From assembly GCA_016699775.1 (NCBI GenBank), contig CP065010.1:1-64000 (forward strand): 64,000 nucleotides of DNA, in the 5' to 3' direction. The notes under the pieces are model-generated. The model was not told where the DNA came from. It did not search any database and saw only the letters and a list, made by a program, of their open reading frames with translations. This document shows positions 36,010 to 43,260 of the stretch, in pieces. The DNA is from Candidatus Falkowbacteria bacterium. GTDB taxonomy: Bacteria; Patescibacteriota; Patescibacteriia; Patescibacteriales; Patescibacteriaceae. The position numbers and the translations under genes were made by a program. Numbering within the stretch: the stretch's first letter is position 1; the number at the start of each line of letters is the position of its first letter.

Positions 36010-36585
36010 TCAATGGATTATTTTATCAATAATTCCATACTTTTTTGCCTCCTCAGGGTTCATAAATCGGTCCCGATCAGTGTCTTTTTCTATTAAATCA
36101 ACATTCTGACCAGTATGTTTTGCTAAAATCTTATTTAATTTATCTTTAATTCGTAAAATATGTTCTGAACGAATTTTAATATCAGAGGCCTGACCCTCAA
36201 AACCACCCATAACCTGGTGAATCATAATTTCTGAGTTTGGCAAAGCAAATCGCTTTCCTGGTGCCCCGGCAGCTAACAAGGTAGCGCCCATTGAGGCTGC
36301 CAAACCAACACAAATTGTGGAAACATCCGCCTTAACATATTGCATAGTGTCATAAATTGCTAAACCAGCTGTTACAGATCCTCCTGGGGAGTTTATATAG
36401 AACTTTATGTCTTTATCTCTATTTTCAGCATCCAAAAACAAAAACTGAGCAATAATAATATTAGCAACATGATCTGTCACTGGCTCACCAAGAAATATAA
36501 TACGATCTTTTAATAATCGTGAGTAAATATCATAGGCCCGTTCATAATTACCGGCCTTTTCAATAACGGTTGGGATTAATGGCAT
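36010..36585 (-). CDS. clpP: ATP-dependent Clp protease proteolytic subunit
   Basis: 191 residues. The catalytic triad is Ser98 (GLAASMGAT), His123 (IMIHQVMGG) and Asp172 (DTDRDRFM). The N-terminal loop begins [20 protein letters not shown] and the head-handle region is complete. ClpP forms the 14-mer chamber loaded by ClpX or ClpC; none of these is in the window. It has its own promoter (36683-36711), back-to-back with the promoter of a broken plus-strand gene. Confidence 0.98.
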   Translation of the reverse strand: MPLIPTVIEKAGNYERAYDIYSRLLKDRIIFLGEPVTDHVANIIIAQFLFLDAENRDKDIKFYINSPGGSVTAGLAIYDTMQYVKADVSTICVGLAASMGATLLAAGAPGKRFALPNSEIMIHQVMGGFEGQASDIKIRSEHILRIKDKLNKILAKHTGQNVDLIEKDTDRDRFMNPEEAKKYGIIDKIIH

Positions 36586-36682
36586 ATAATATAAAATTAG
36601 AAATAGTAACGTATCTTAATAAAAAAACTAAAAACTAAAATATAATTTAAAACATGGAGACAATGGCACGACAAGTGTCCAT

Positions 36683-36711
36683 ACTATAGCAATTTTTGAT
36701 AAATTTTTCAA
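36683..36711 (-). promoter_or_regulatory. Promoter of clpP
   Basis: On the minus strand TTGAAA (36706-36711), 17-base spacer, TATAGT (36683-36688). Its -35 box is only two bases from the -35 box of the divergent promoter. Confidence 0.8.
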
Positions 36712-36713
36712 GG

Positions 36714-36742
36714 TTGACGGAATTAATAAATAAGTGTATAGT
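36714..36742 (+). promoter_or_regulatory. Promoter of the frameshifted gene at 36.8 kb
   Basis: TTGACG (36714-36719), 17-base spacer, TATAGT (36737-36742). Divergent from the clpP promoter, so one regulator binding here could affect both. Confidence 0.78.
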
Positions 36743-36786
36743 AAAAAAATTGCTCTTTTTTCAAAAACCTTAAATTTCTGTATACC

Positions 36787-37126
36787 GTGGAGAATAATAA
36801 TGTAGTTACTTCGCAACAATGCATTAAATCATTAACAAAGTACTTGTGTAATTCTAATAAAGTTTATTTTAAAAAAAGCCTCAAATTTACATGATTTATG
36901 CTCTGCGAATAATAAAATTAATTTAGATTTAAAAAAAACTAAGCCGAATTTTTTTATTGTTAAAAAAGTAATATTTTATTTAATTGAAGAAGATGAGGTT
37001 ATAATGAACGTCTTCGAATCTAAAGATGAAAAGATACTTGTGATCCCAGTAACAAAAGAAATGTTGGATAAAATTAATAATGAGGTTGGAGTAGATATAT
37101 TCTCATCTCAATATTTAAAAAAGTAA
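36787..37126 (+). pseudogene. Small unknown gene broken by a frameshift in an A7 run
   Basis: Frame one runs from GTG 36787 to TGA 36894 (MENNNVVTSQQCIKSLTKYL..). A second frame, open to TAA at 37124-37126, continues with SNLHDLCSANNKINLDLKKT and ends EVGVDIFSSQYLKK. Joining them at the A7 run (36871-36877), by removing one base, gives about 112 residues of uniform composition. I do not recognise the protein. It has a good promoter upstream and a terminator downstream, so it was or is a real transcription unit. There is no good SD; the GTG start is uncertain. It could be a decayed gene, a phase-variable gene or an assembly error. Confidence 0.55.
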
Positions 37127-37143
37127 CTGACATTTCAGATTTT

Positions 37144-37176
37144 GCCACTTCTAGTTTTTAAGGAGTGGCATTTTTT
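37144..37176 (+). terminator. Terminator after the 36.8 kb gene
   Basis: GCCACT (37144-37149) and AGTGGC (37164-37169) followed by ATTTTTT. The T-run overlaps the stop of the convergent gene. Confidence 0.8.
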
Positions 37177-37918
37177 AAAACTTTCTTTCTTTACCAACAA
37201 TCACTGACAGAGCTTGAGGATAAATAGAAACAGTTGTAACACCACTAACCTCTAAACCACCATCAAGAGTCACGGTATATGGGCCTGATTGTAACTCTAT
37301 TTGCTTACAGGTGATTGAGGACTGAGAGACATCTTTCTTAAACAAACCATTTTGAATTTTTAAAATATAAGCATTAAGCCGCCCATCTTCAGGTGAAACT
37401 CGTGGTCCTCTATAACCATAATCATCCGGTAAAACATTTGCTATTTGAATATTAGTTTGGCCTTCAGCACGAGCAGTAATATTTCCATCAATTACTAAAA
37501 CTGGATTATGAGCTGTTACTGTTAACTGACTTAAAAATGTAGCACCAGTATTTACTCTTCCAAGGTCAATGCGGACTATTCGACGAGCAGCTAAAATTCG
37601 ACAAGCATTTTCTGAGTCAATACCTAAAGCATTAGCACAGACACTCCCTTCACCAATTGGAATAATTCCCAAAGGGATATGTGCTTCATTCATCAAACTT
37701 GCTACTTGAGTAATCAAACGGTCTCCACCAACTACAATAATAGTTTTAGAAGCTTTTCTCAATTCCTCTCGAACAATTTCTTGCACACGAGTCATTGGTG
37801 CCAATCGATAAATTTTTCCACTAATTCCCAAATCAGTTAATCGTGTTTCTAATCGCTCTAATGTTTTTTGATAACGCTTGGCAGCCAATGTGTGATCGTA
37901 AATATAGACATTATTCAT
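37175..37918 (-). CDS. Diacylglycerol-kinase/NAD-kinase-fold protein with altered nucleotide motif
   Basis: 247 residues. The catalytic-domain pattern of DagK/YegS lipid kinases is visible: IIVVGGDRLITQVASLMNEA, PLGIIPIGEGSVCANALGI, then a beta-sandwich C-terminal domain (VSPEDGRLNAYIL, YTVTLDGGLEVSGVTTVSIY). The normal GGDGT is GGDRL and the usual GTGNDFA is GEGSVCA, so ATP binding may be altered or lost. Its ATG overlaps the bactofilin stop by 8 bases, implying tight co-expression. A lipid-kinase role is inference. Confidence 0.7.
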   Translation of the reverse strand: MNNVYIYDHTLAAKRYQKTLERLETRLTDLGISGKIYRLAPMTRVQEIVREELRKASKTIIVVGGDRLITQVASLMNEAHIPLGIIPIGEGSVCANALGIDSENACRILAARRIVRIDLGRVNTGATFLSQLTVTAHNPVLVIDGNITARAEGQTNIQIANVLPDDYGYRGPRVSPEDGRLNAYILKIQNGLFKKDVSQSSITCKQIELQSGPYTVTLDGGLEVSGVTTVSIYPQALSVIVGKERKF

Positions 37919-38315
37919 GGTCGTCGGCTGTCACCTTATTATTATTTTTTACTGCTTTAGTTTCATTTGAGGCAACGTTGCATTTCCCTTTAATAGTTGC
38001 ACCACGTGCAATTGATAAACTCCCAACTTCCATATCACCCACAATCTTTGCTGAAGCTGTTAACTCCAAATATCCTTCAATTTTAATATTACCTCGCACT
38101 TCTCCGCCAATTTTTGCTTCTTGAGCGCTTACATCAGCCACCACAGATGCCTTGTCACCAACTTCAAGAAAACCAGCTGTTGAAATTGTACCCTTAACCT
38201 CACCTTCAATAACAATTCCACCTTGGCAAATAAAATTACCTTCAATTTTAACCGAGGGTCCAATAATTGTTTCTACTCCATCTTTTGATACTCCTGAATG
38301 GTTTTTGTTAAACAT
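37911..38315 (-). CDS. Bactofilin (polymer-forming cytoskeletal protein)
   Basis: 134 residues. The central ~95 residues are a right-handed beta-helix of short repeats (GPSVKIEGNFICQGGIVIEG, EVKGTISTAGFLEVGDKASV.., GEVRGNIKIEGYLELTASAK, GDMEVGSLSIARGATIKGK), as in bactofilins, with charged tails at both ends. Bactofilins assemble into filaments without nucleotide, often at the membrane, and shape cells or position wall enzymes. It leads a two-gene unit with the kinase-fold gene. A TATACT is seen upstream but without a good -35. Confidence 0.93.
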   Translation of the reverse strand: MFNKNHSGVSKDGVETIIGPSVKIEGNFICQGGIVIEGEVKGTISTAGFLEVGDKASVVADVSAQEAKIGGEVRGNIKIEGYLELTASAKIVGDMEVGSLSIARGATIKGKCNVASNETKAVKNNNKVTADDHE

Positions 38316-38443
38316 AGAAATATACTTAATAATGATGTAATAAGTATAGAATATATATGAGAAAGTATAAAGGCCAAAATATCTAGCTATTAATTGTCAA
38401 AACCCTCACTAGATTGTATAGTTGTGGTAGTCTAAAGGAATAG

Positions 38444-38515
38444 GCTCTTGTAGTTCAATGGATAGAACAGATCCGTCCTAAGGATACAATGGGGGTTCGA
38501 TTCCCTCCAAGAGCA
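38444..38515 (+). tRNA. tRNA-Arg (CCT)
   Basis: GCTCTTG / CAAGAGC acceptor, anticodon loop GTCCTAA (anticodon CCT), T-arm GGGGGTTCGATTCCCTC, discriminator A. CCA is not encoded. The outer anticodon-stem pair is G-A. Confidence 0.92.
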
Positions 38516-38623
38516 CAAAATTAAACTATAAAAACAAAATTTTTTGAACTATAAGCTTGCGAGGTTGAAAATAATACTGTATATTTTACGAGTATTATAA
38601 AAATAAAAAAATATATTTTACTT

Positions 38624-38697
38624 GGGCCATTAGCTCAGTTGGCTAGAGCGCTTCCATGGCATGGAAGAGGCCAAGGGTTCAAGTCCCTTATGGTCCA
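38624..38697 (+). tRNA. tRNA-Ala (GGC)
   Basis: GGGCCAT / ATGGTCC acceptor (one G-T), anticodon stem CTTCC / GGAAG with loop ATGGCAT (anticodon GGC), T-arm AAGGGTTCAAGTCCCTT. CCA is not encoded. Confidence 0.94.
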
Positions 38698-38739
38698 CAA
38701 ATAGTTTTTTGTCTAATATATTGTAGACTTAATTACAAA

Positions 38740-38830
38740 AATATATTTTGTTGATAAGTCCACAATATTATAGACTTATATATAATTATTTGGCTAATAT
38801 TAAATAAAATAAATTTTGTGGATAACCTGT
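38740..38830. promoter_or_regulatory. AT-rich stretch with a perfect DnaA box
   Basis: TGTGGATAA at 38817-38825 is a perfect DnaA box on the minus strand. GTTGATAAGTCCACAA at about 38752-38767 contains box-like pieces. Between them lies a very AT-rich run that includes TAATATTAAATAAAATA, a sequence found again at 41746-41762. The box is 20 bases before the methyltransferase start, so DnaA control of that gene or an origin-proximal DnaA reservoir are both possible. Confidence 0.55.
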
Positions 38831-38844
38831 GTTAAACTATATTT

Positions 38845-39396
38845 ATGAAGGCAATTCCTACCCAAACTTCGCTATTATTTCTTGATGAGATTTTAAATAA
38901 AAGTGACATCAATGAAGGATCTGTTGTTGCTGATCTTGGCTGTGGACGATCATTACTTTTCTTAAATTTACTTGCAAATAAAGTTGGTAAAGAAGGAGTC
39001 GTATATGGAGTTGATATTCTACCAGAAGTTATTGAATCTATAGAAAGAGATATTAAGCACCATGGACTTCAAGAGGTTTCAATTGTTCAAGGAGATCTAG
39101 AAAAGCTTAATGGAGTTAGTATTAATAATAACGCTATTGATATTGCCTTCCTAGTAAATACTATAAATCAAATAGCTGATACAACTTCTTTATTGCAAGA
39201 AGTTACGAGAATTTTAAAAGATTCTGGAAAACTAATTATTATTGACTGGCATCAATCAGAATCCCCAATCGGCCCAATTCAAGATCAAAGAATTTCATTA
39301 CAGCAAATCAAAAAGGTTTTAAATAGTGCTAAATTATCAATTCTTGACGAATTTGAGGCTGGGCCTTATCATTACGGATTAGTTGTTAGTCAATAA
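38845..39396 (+). CDS. Class I SAM-dependent methyltransferase
   Basis: 183 residues. Motif I VVADLGCGRSLLFLNLLANK, post-I acidic turn VYGVDILPEVIESIERDI, motif II region IVQGDLEKLNG, and KDSGKLIIIDWHQSESPIGP follow the small UbiE/Methyltransf_11-like fold. The substrate is unknown. The membrane protein gene follows after 12 bases. The start has a TATATT hexamer only three bases upstream, which would fit a leaderless message. Confidence 0.85.
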   Translation: MKAIPTQTSLLFLDEILNKSDINEGSVVADLGCGRSLLFLNLLANKVGKEGVVYGVDILPEVIESIERDIKHHGLQEVSIVQGDLEKLNGVSINNNAIDIAFLVNTINQIADTTSLLQEVTRILKDSGKLIIIDWHQSESPIGPIQDQRISLQQIKKVLNSAKLSILDEFEAGPYHYGLVVSQ

Positions 39397-39408
39397 TATT
39401 ATACTACT

Positions 39409-39792
39409 ATGAACTACTTATCATGGCTTTACTGGTTTAACTCCAGACCAGAACCCCTAACTAAACAGAATTTGAATATTATACTGTTAATCGGTTTTAT
39501 TTTATTTGTTATTGGTTTGGCTGGATATATTGGATCTCTTTCCCGTTTGAATATATCAAATCGTTTAGTTAAGAGAATTACTACTTTTTCTTTTACCAAT
39601 GCTTTTATAGCCCTCTTTATTGCTTTTTTAAACTATGAGCTAATTCCTTATCTTAGAGCTCGAGTTATTTATATTATTTGGGCAATAATTGTAATTGTTT
39701 GGGTTTTATACATTTTCCCATTAAAAAAGAAAAAGACGGCTAATATAAATAATTCACGTGAAGATGAAATAAAAAGATATTTGCCCAACTAG
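39409..39792 (+). CDS. Small membrane protein (127 aa), unknown
   Basis: Three to four hydrophobic helices: IILLIGFILFVIGLAGYIGS, FTNAFIALFIAFLNY, and VIYIIWAIIVIVWVLYIFPL. A basic/acidic cytosolic tail ends EDEIKRYLPN. No family recognised. The N-terminal motif LSWLYWFNSRPEPLT is distinctive and seems typical of small CPR membrane proteins, from memory only. Twelve bases after the methyltransferase and closed by a terminator, so the two form one unit. Confidence 0.8.
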   Translation: MNYLSWLYWFNSRPEPLTKQNLNIILLIGFILFVIGLAGYIGSLSRLNISNRLVKRITTFSFTNAFIALFIAFLNYELIPYLRARVIYIIWAIIVIVWVLYIFPLKKKKTANINNSREDEIKRYLPN

Positions 39793-39811
39793 CAAACATT
39801 ATCCTGAACTA

Positions 39812-39834
39812 CCCTCCTATATGGAGGGTTTTTT
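39812..39834 (+). terminator. Terminator after the 39.4-39.8 kb membrane protein
   Basis: CCCTCC - TATAT - GGAGGG followed by TTTTTT. Confidence 0.92.
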
Positions 39835-39890
39835 GTTTTTAATGTTTTTGATAGAACTATAATGGCTATTAATGTTCTATTTAGAACATT

Positions 39891-40250
39891 ATGAATAAAA
39901 ATAGCTACTATGGAAAACTTGGTGAATCTATAGCCAAAAACTATTTAATCAATAATGGTCATTTAATCATGGCGTCTAATTTCAGACTTAATTATGACGA
40001 AATAGACATTATTACTAAACACAATCAATCTCTCGTATTTATTGAGGTAAAAACTAGGCTTTCAAGTAAATATGGGAAAGCAGAGGATCAGCTTACCCTT
40101 AAGAAGGCTCGAAAACTACATAGATCAATAAATAAATTTTTGGCTATTCATGGCTATTTAGAAACAAGGGTTAGAGCAGATTTCATAGCCATTAATCTTA
40201 ATATAGGTAAAAAAATGGCTAATATTAAACATTATAAAAATATTTTTTAA
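39891..40250 (+). CDS. YraN family (UPF0102) nuclease-fold protein
   Basis: 119 residues. Family motifs: YGKLGESIAKNYLINNGHLI, DEIDIITKHNQSLVFIEVKT (the D..E.K residues of a PD-(D/E)xK-like nuclease fold), and a C-terminal VRADFIAINL. YraN proteins are near-universal in bacteria, often next to rnhB and the DNA-processing gene dprA, with an unclear role possibly linked to DNA uptake or recombination. Here it stands alone. Confidence 0.93.
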   Translation: MNKNSYYGKLGESIAKNYLINNGHLIMASNFRLNYDEIDIITKHNQSLVFIEVKTRLSSKYGKAEDQLTLKKARKLHRSINKFLAIHGYLETRVRADFIAINLNIGKKMANIKHYKNIF

Positions 40251-40303
40251 TTTTTTTGGCTAAGATTAGATAACTATACTTGACAAATTACTGGTTTTAG
40301 GTC

Positions 40304-40374
40304 TTGACAAAGAAACTAACTTGTGATAAAGTGTTGTCACGAAAATCCCTCTATGCTTTAATAGGGGATTTTTT
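40304..40374 (+). promoter_or_regulatory. Promoter followed at once by a terminator-like hairpin
   Basis: TTGACA (40304-40309), 17-base spacer, TAAAGT (40327-40332). The transcript would start near 40339. It immediately meets AATCCC (40344-40349) and GGGATT (40365-40370) followed by TTTTTT. The 3D-domain gene starts 13 bases after the T-run. This looks like an attenuator, or the promoter of a very short RNA. Confidence 0.65.
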
Positions 40375-40387
40375 ATTTTTTAAGAAT

Positions 40388-41059
40388 ATGACAATTTTCC
40401 AATATTCAAAATTACCATTTTTAAATAAACGGTCTCACAGACAGGTGGTTGTTTTTATTCTAGTGACTATTATTAGTAATTTTCTTCTATTTCCAGTTCA
40501 CGCTGCTGATGAAAACTTTGAAGAGTCTTTTACTGAATCAAAAATTGAAACTATCAAAGCACCAGAAACAACAAAAAAACTTTTTGAAGAATTTATTGCA
40601 AAAAATAATCAAGGATCACTAGCTATCCTTAAAAAAGAACCGTCAGATTTTGTTAAAAGCTTTGCAAGTATCCAGGACAATAATAATATTCCTCTTATTG
40701 ATATTTATAATCAAAATAAAGCTGATAAAGCTTTACAGAAGGTGGCTATTTTTAATACTGAGTCCCGATTAGTTACTTTAACAGCTTATAACTCAGAGGT
40801 TGCTCAATGTGATGGCGACCCCTGCACAACAGCCAATGGCTTTAATGTTTGTGATCATGGTATTGAAGATACTGTAGCTGCTAACTTTCTACCACTAGGA
40901 ACCAAGATCCAAATTCCAGAATTATTTGGCAATCGTGTCTTTATAGTTAGAGATCGAACTTCAAAAAAATATTCTGATCGAGTTGATGTTTGGATGATTG
41001 AAAAACAGGATGCATTACAATTCGGAAAAAAACGAGCACATATTGTTGTTCTAGATTAA
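40388..41059 (+). CDS. Secreted 3D-domain protein (cell wall hydrolase-like)
   Basis: 223 residues from the ATG at 40388 (MTIFQYSKLPFLNKRSHRQV). A longer frame from 40304 would begin in the -35 box and is rejected. A signal peptide (VVVFILVTIISNFLLFPVHAAD) is followed by an acidic linker. The C-terminal ~95 residues are a 3D/double-psi barrel: LVTLTAYNSEVAQCDGDPCT, LPLGTKIQIPELFGNRVFIV, and the three-Asp hallmark in RDRTSKKYSDRVDVWM. Such domains occur in lytic transglycosylases and resuscitation factors. It probably acts on peptidoglycan. Confidence 0.88.
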   Translation: MTIFQYSKLPFLNKRSHRQVVVFILVTIISNFLLFPVHAADENFEESFTESKIETIKAPETTKKLFEEFIAKNNQGSLAILKKEPSDFVKSFASIQDNNNIPLIDIYNQNKADKALQKVAIFNTESRLVTLTAYNSEVAQCDGDPCTTANGFNVCDHGIEDTVAANFLPLGTKIQIPELFGNRVFIVRDRTSKKYSDRVDVWMIEKQDALQFGKKRAHIVVLD

Positions 41060-41080
41060 TTCTTTTACCAAATTAAAACA

Positions 41081-41103
41081 GAAAAGCCCGTCCTGGGCTT
41101 TTC
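41081..41103 (+). terminator. Terminator after the 3D-domain gene
   Basis: GAAAAGCCC - GTCCT - GGGCTTTTC, then TTGTTAT. Confidence 0.85.
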
Positions 41104-41152
41104 TTGTTATAAGGAAATAAATCTGGTATAGTTGCAATATTATATAATATTT

Positions 41153-41226
41153 GGTCACGTTGCCAAGTGGTCTAAGGCTGCGGTTTGCAAAACCGCCATT
41201 CGTGGGTTCGACTCCCACCGTGACCT
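41153..41226 (+). tRNA. tRNA-Cys (GCA)
   Basis: GGTCACG / CGTGACC acceptor, anticodon stem GCGGT / ACCGC with loop TTGCAAA (anticodon GCA), T-arm GTGGGTTCGACTCCCAC, discriminator T as expected for Cys. CCA is not encoded. TATAAT sits just upstream. Confidence 0.95.
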
Positions 41227-41298
41227 CATTTTATGAGATCCCAAATTCTCGGTGACATTGCCTGTTAGGTATAGACTGTAACATCCTTAGAAAATTCG

Positions 41299-41585
41299 TA
41301 CAGGTGAGTCAATTCAGAATGTCATCCGGCTTACTGTTTGACGAGTCCTGATTATCAGGACGAGGAGTTTATTCCTACCCTCATGCAATACCTGTGTATT
41401 TCTCTCTAGGCTTATTATTTTGCCACCTTTTGAAAAGGTGGCATAAATAAAATAACAAGCCTAGGAAGAAATAATTGTATACGGGTATCGTTCATTTATA
41501 GAATCCTGGCTAGATCCCTCGTCCTCACTATAATGAGGACTGTCAAACAGTAAGCGGGATGACATTCTTGGAATTCAAACCTGTA
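41299..41585 (+). ncRNA. Large structured RNA candidate, 6S-like rod (unidentified)
   Basis: The ends pair perfectly: TACAGGT with ACCTGTA (41299-41305 / 41579-41585), AATTC with GAATT, GAATGTCATCC with GGATGACATTC (41317-41327 / 41557-41567), and GCTTACTGTTTGAC with GTCAAACAGTAAGC (41329-41342 / 41542-41555). Inside, AGTCC/GGACT and AGGACGAGG/CCTCGTCCT (41357-41365 / 41517-41525) flank a bubble whose 3' strand contains TATAAT (41529-41534). A long apical hairpin (about 41398-41472) caps it. As an alternative the bubble strands fold into two local 7-bp hairpins. A closing rod, central bubble and apical stem are the layout of 6S RNA, but 287 nt is long for 6S. No open frame, no RNase P, tmRNA or SRP signature. 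Strand is assumed from the upstream tRNA. Confidence 0.6.
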
Positions 41586-41633
41586 GGTACATCTTTATAA
41601 ACTTTTTAGCTTCAAAACTAAAACCTACTGAGC

Positions 41634-41662
41634 TGTGGATAAGTAGTGGATTTTGTGCATAA
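41634..41662. promoter_or_regulatory. Two DnaA boxes in an AT-rich gap
   Basis: TGTGGATAA (41634-41642) and TGTGCATAA (41654-41662) both match TTATNCACA on the minus strand. The next ~110 bases are almost pure A/T (for example 41700-41770). A secondary DnaA-binding region or part of the origin is possible. Confidence 0.6.
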
Positions 41663-41782
41663 GTTTTACTTTTTAGTCTACTAAAACCTAGACTTAAGTT
41701 GTTGAAAACTTTTATATTTATCAAATATATAATAAAAAAATTACTAATATTAAATAAAATATTATTAAAGTTACATAAAGTA

Positions 41783-41811
41783 TTGCGTGGTTTGTCAAAA
41801 TATGCTATACT
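41783..41811 (+). promoter_or_regulatory. Promoter of the small gene at 41.95 kb
   Basis: TTGCGT (41783-41788), 17-base spacer, TATACT (41806-41811). The ~130-nt leader holds a strong hairpin (TTTTTACGATATC / GATATTGTAAAAA, about 41846-41876) and GGATCG / CGATCC (about 41905-41925). Confidence 0.65.
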
Positions 41812-41950
41812 TAAAACATAGATTGCTCTTTCTTACTTAGAAGTTTTTACGATATCACTGATATTGTAAAAAATTCTCTCATTTACTGATAATTACTATG
41901 GATCGGAGTTGATACGATCCTAAAACAAAAATAAAAGAAAGGATACTTTG

Positions 41951-42076
41951 ATGAAACATCAAAATAATCCATTTATCGGTAGAAGAGTTGGCTTTAAATC
42001 AACAATAGCCTTTAATCCCTACGGAAACCCAAAAAGAATACGCAGGGATGAGGCTCATCACAAGGGCATTAATTAA
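41951..42076 (+). CDS. Small basic peptide (41 aa), unknown
   Basis: MKHQNNPFIGRRVGFKSTIA.. ending RIRRDEAHHKGIN, with a GAAAGGA SD eight bases before the ATG, a promoter with a structured leader upstream, and a GC-containing hairpin (GCCCTAGATGGGC, about 42089-42101) downstream. Composition is basic and Gly/Arg-rich, like a small ribosome- or nucleic-acid-binding peptide. I do not recognise it. It could instead be part of a structured non-coding transcript. Confidence 0.5.
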   Translation: MKHQNNPFIGRRVGFKSTIAFNPYGNPKRIRRDEAHHKGIN

Positions 42077-42188
42077 TTTATAATTCGCCCTAGATGGGCC
42101 TCTTATTATTTTCCTGAAGAATATGACGTTCTAGCTAACTAAAGTAAAACAAGTCAGTCACAGCATCTGTACAATCAATTTTAACCAC

Positions 42189-42223
42189 AAAAAAACACCA
42201 CAGTATAATACTGTGGTGTTTTT
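42189..42223. terminator. Bidirectional terminator next to yidC
   Basis: A-run, CACCACAGTAT / ATACTGTGGTG, T-run. It ends the minus-strand rpmH-yidC transcript and can stop plus-strand transcription from 41.95 kb. Confidence 0.9.
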
Positions 42224-42231
42224 GATTATAG

Positions 42232-42987
42232 TTATTTAATAATCTCTCCTTCAATAACTGTAGAGCTAGTTGGAGTAGTATCTTTTTTTCTAAATATTAA
42301 CCATTGTTGTCCGATTGTTAGTATAGTTGAAATAAGCCAATAAAAAGCCAGTCCACTTGGTAGTGTAAGACATATAAATATTGTTAAGGCTGGCATAAAA
42401 TATAACATTTGCTTATTCATGATAGCCATCATATTCTCATCTTTAGATCCATCGGTTTGAACTGTGGCTGGTCGCATTGGCATCATTTTTGCTTGAAAAA
42501 ATTGGGAAACACCTGCTAAAATCGCTAAAATAATATTAGGTTTAGAGAAATCCAAAAAACCAAAGGCAATATTATTTATAGTGCCCGGATTATGGATAAA
42601 GGGATAAATTAAAACTAATGTTTTACCCTGTAACTCATCTCTAAAAACCTTAAAAATTGCCCAAAAGAATGGTAATTGTATTAATAGTGGTAAACAAGAG
42701 GAAAGAGGGTTAACCTTTTCTTTCTTATACAAATCCATCATTGCTCGACTCATTCCTTCTTTATTGTCGGCATATTGCTTTTTAATTTCATCAAGCTTTG
42801 GCTGAAGCATTTGCAAGGATTTTTGACCCTCAATTGATTTTTTTGATAATGGGTATAAAATCAGCTTTATTATTATTGTTAATATAACAATAGTTATACC
42901 AATATCATGCCCAGGTAAGGTGTTATATATATAAACCAAGAGGTTTAATATCGGTTCATAAAAAATTGTATTAAAAAAATTCATCAT
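42232..42987 (-). CDS. yidC: Membrane protein insertase YidC/Oxa1
   Basis: 251 residues, the short Gram-positive-like form without the large periplasmic domain. Five membrane segments and the Oxa1 core: GHDIGITIVILTIIIKLILY, the cytosolic helical hairpin KSIEGQKSLQMLQPKLDEIK, NPLSSCLPLLIQLPFFWAIF, and LTIFICLTLPSGLAFYWLIS. The conserved Arg of the hydrophilic groove is not obvious; the position carries Lys (IIIKLILYP). Last gene of the classical rpmH-rnpA-yidD-yidC cluster. Confidence 0.95.
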   Translation of the reverse strand: MMNFFNTIFYEPILNLLVYIYNTLPGHDIGITIVILTIIIKLILYPLSKKSIEGQKSLQMLQPKLDEIKKQYADNKEGMSRAMMDLYKKEKVNPLSSCLPLLIQLPFFWAIFKVFRDELQGKTLVLIYPFIHNPGTINNIAFGFLDFSKPNIILAILAGVSQFFQAKMMPMRPATVQTDGSKDENMMAIMNKQMLYFMPALTIFICLTLPSGLAFYWLISTILTIGQQWLIFRKKDTTPTSSTVIEGEIIK

Positions 42988-43002
42988 AGGTATTATTTTT
43001 TA

Positions 43003-43260
43003 TTATTTAACTGGATCATGGCCTCCTCGACTCCATGGATGGCACCGTAAAAGGCGAAGTATTGATTTATAGAAACCTTTTATTAGCCCATATTTACCAA
43101 TTGCTTGAGCCGCATATTCTGAGCAGGTTGGATGAAAGCGACAATATCCATATGGGAAAAAATACTTCCAAAAACTGTGGTCAAATGATAGGGTTTTTTG
43201 ATAAAAACGAATTAAGGCTTGACTAATTATTACTCCAACTGAACTATTATTTCGTTTCAT
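43003..43260 (-). CDS. yidD: YidD membrane protein insertion efficiency factor
   Basis: 85 residues. The family motif is complete: [10 protein letters not shown] .. [23 protein letters not shown], then [19 protein letters not shown]. Three cysteines ([10 protein letters not shown] and RCHPW). A small membrane-associated helper of YidC. Overlaps rnpA by 4 bases and precedes yidC by 15. Confidence 0.96.
   Translation of the reverse strand: MKRNNSSVGVIISQALIRFYQKTLSFDHSFWKYFFPYGYCRFHPTCSEYAAQAIGKYGLIKGFYKSILRLLRCHPWSRGGHDPVK

Noticed and set aside
36861-36880. Programmed -1 frameshift at the A7 run in the 36.8 kb gene
   Set aside because: The two frames are related by +1 (one extra base), not -1, so the A-AAA-AAG slip mechanism does not fit; an indel or error is simpler.
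40304-40387. Upstream extension of the 3D-domain protein
   Set aside because: It would begin in a -35 box and cross the promoter and a terminator-like hairpin; the signal peptide starts properly from 40388.
41299-41585. tmRNA, RNase P RNA or SRP RNA at 41.3 kb
   Set aside because: No tRNA-like T-arm and tag frame, no GAGGAAAGTCC-type P4 element and no GGAAG..GCAGCC SRP core are present; the fold is a long rod instead.
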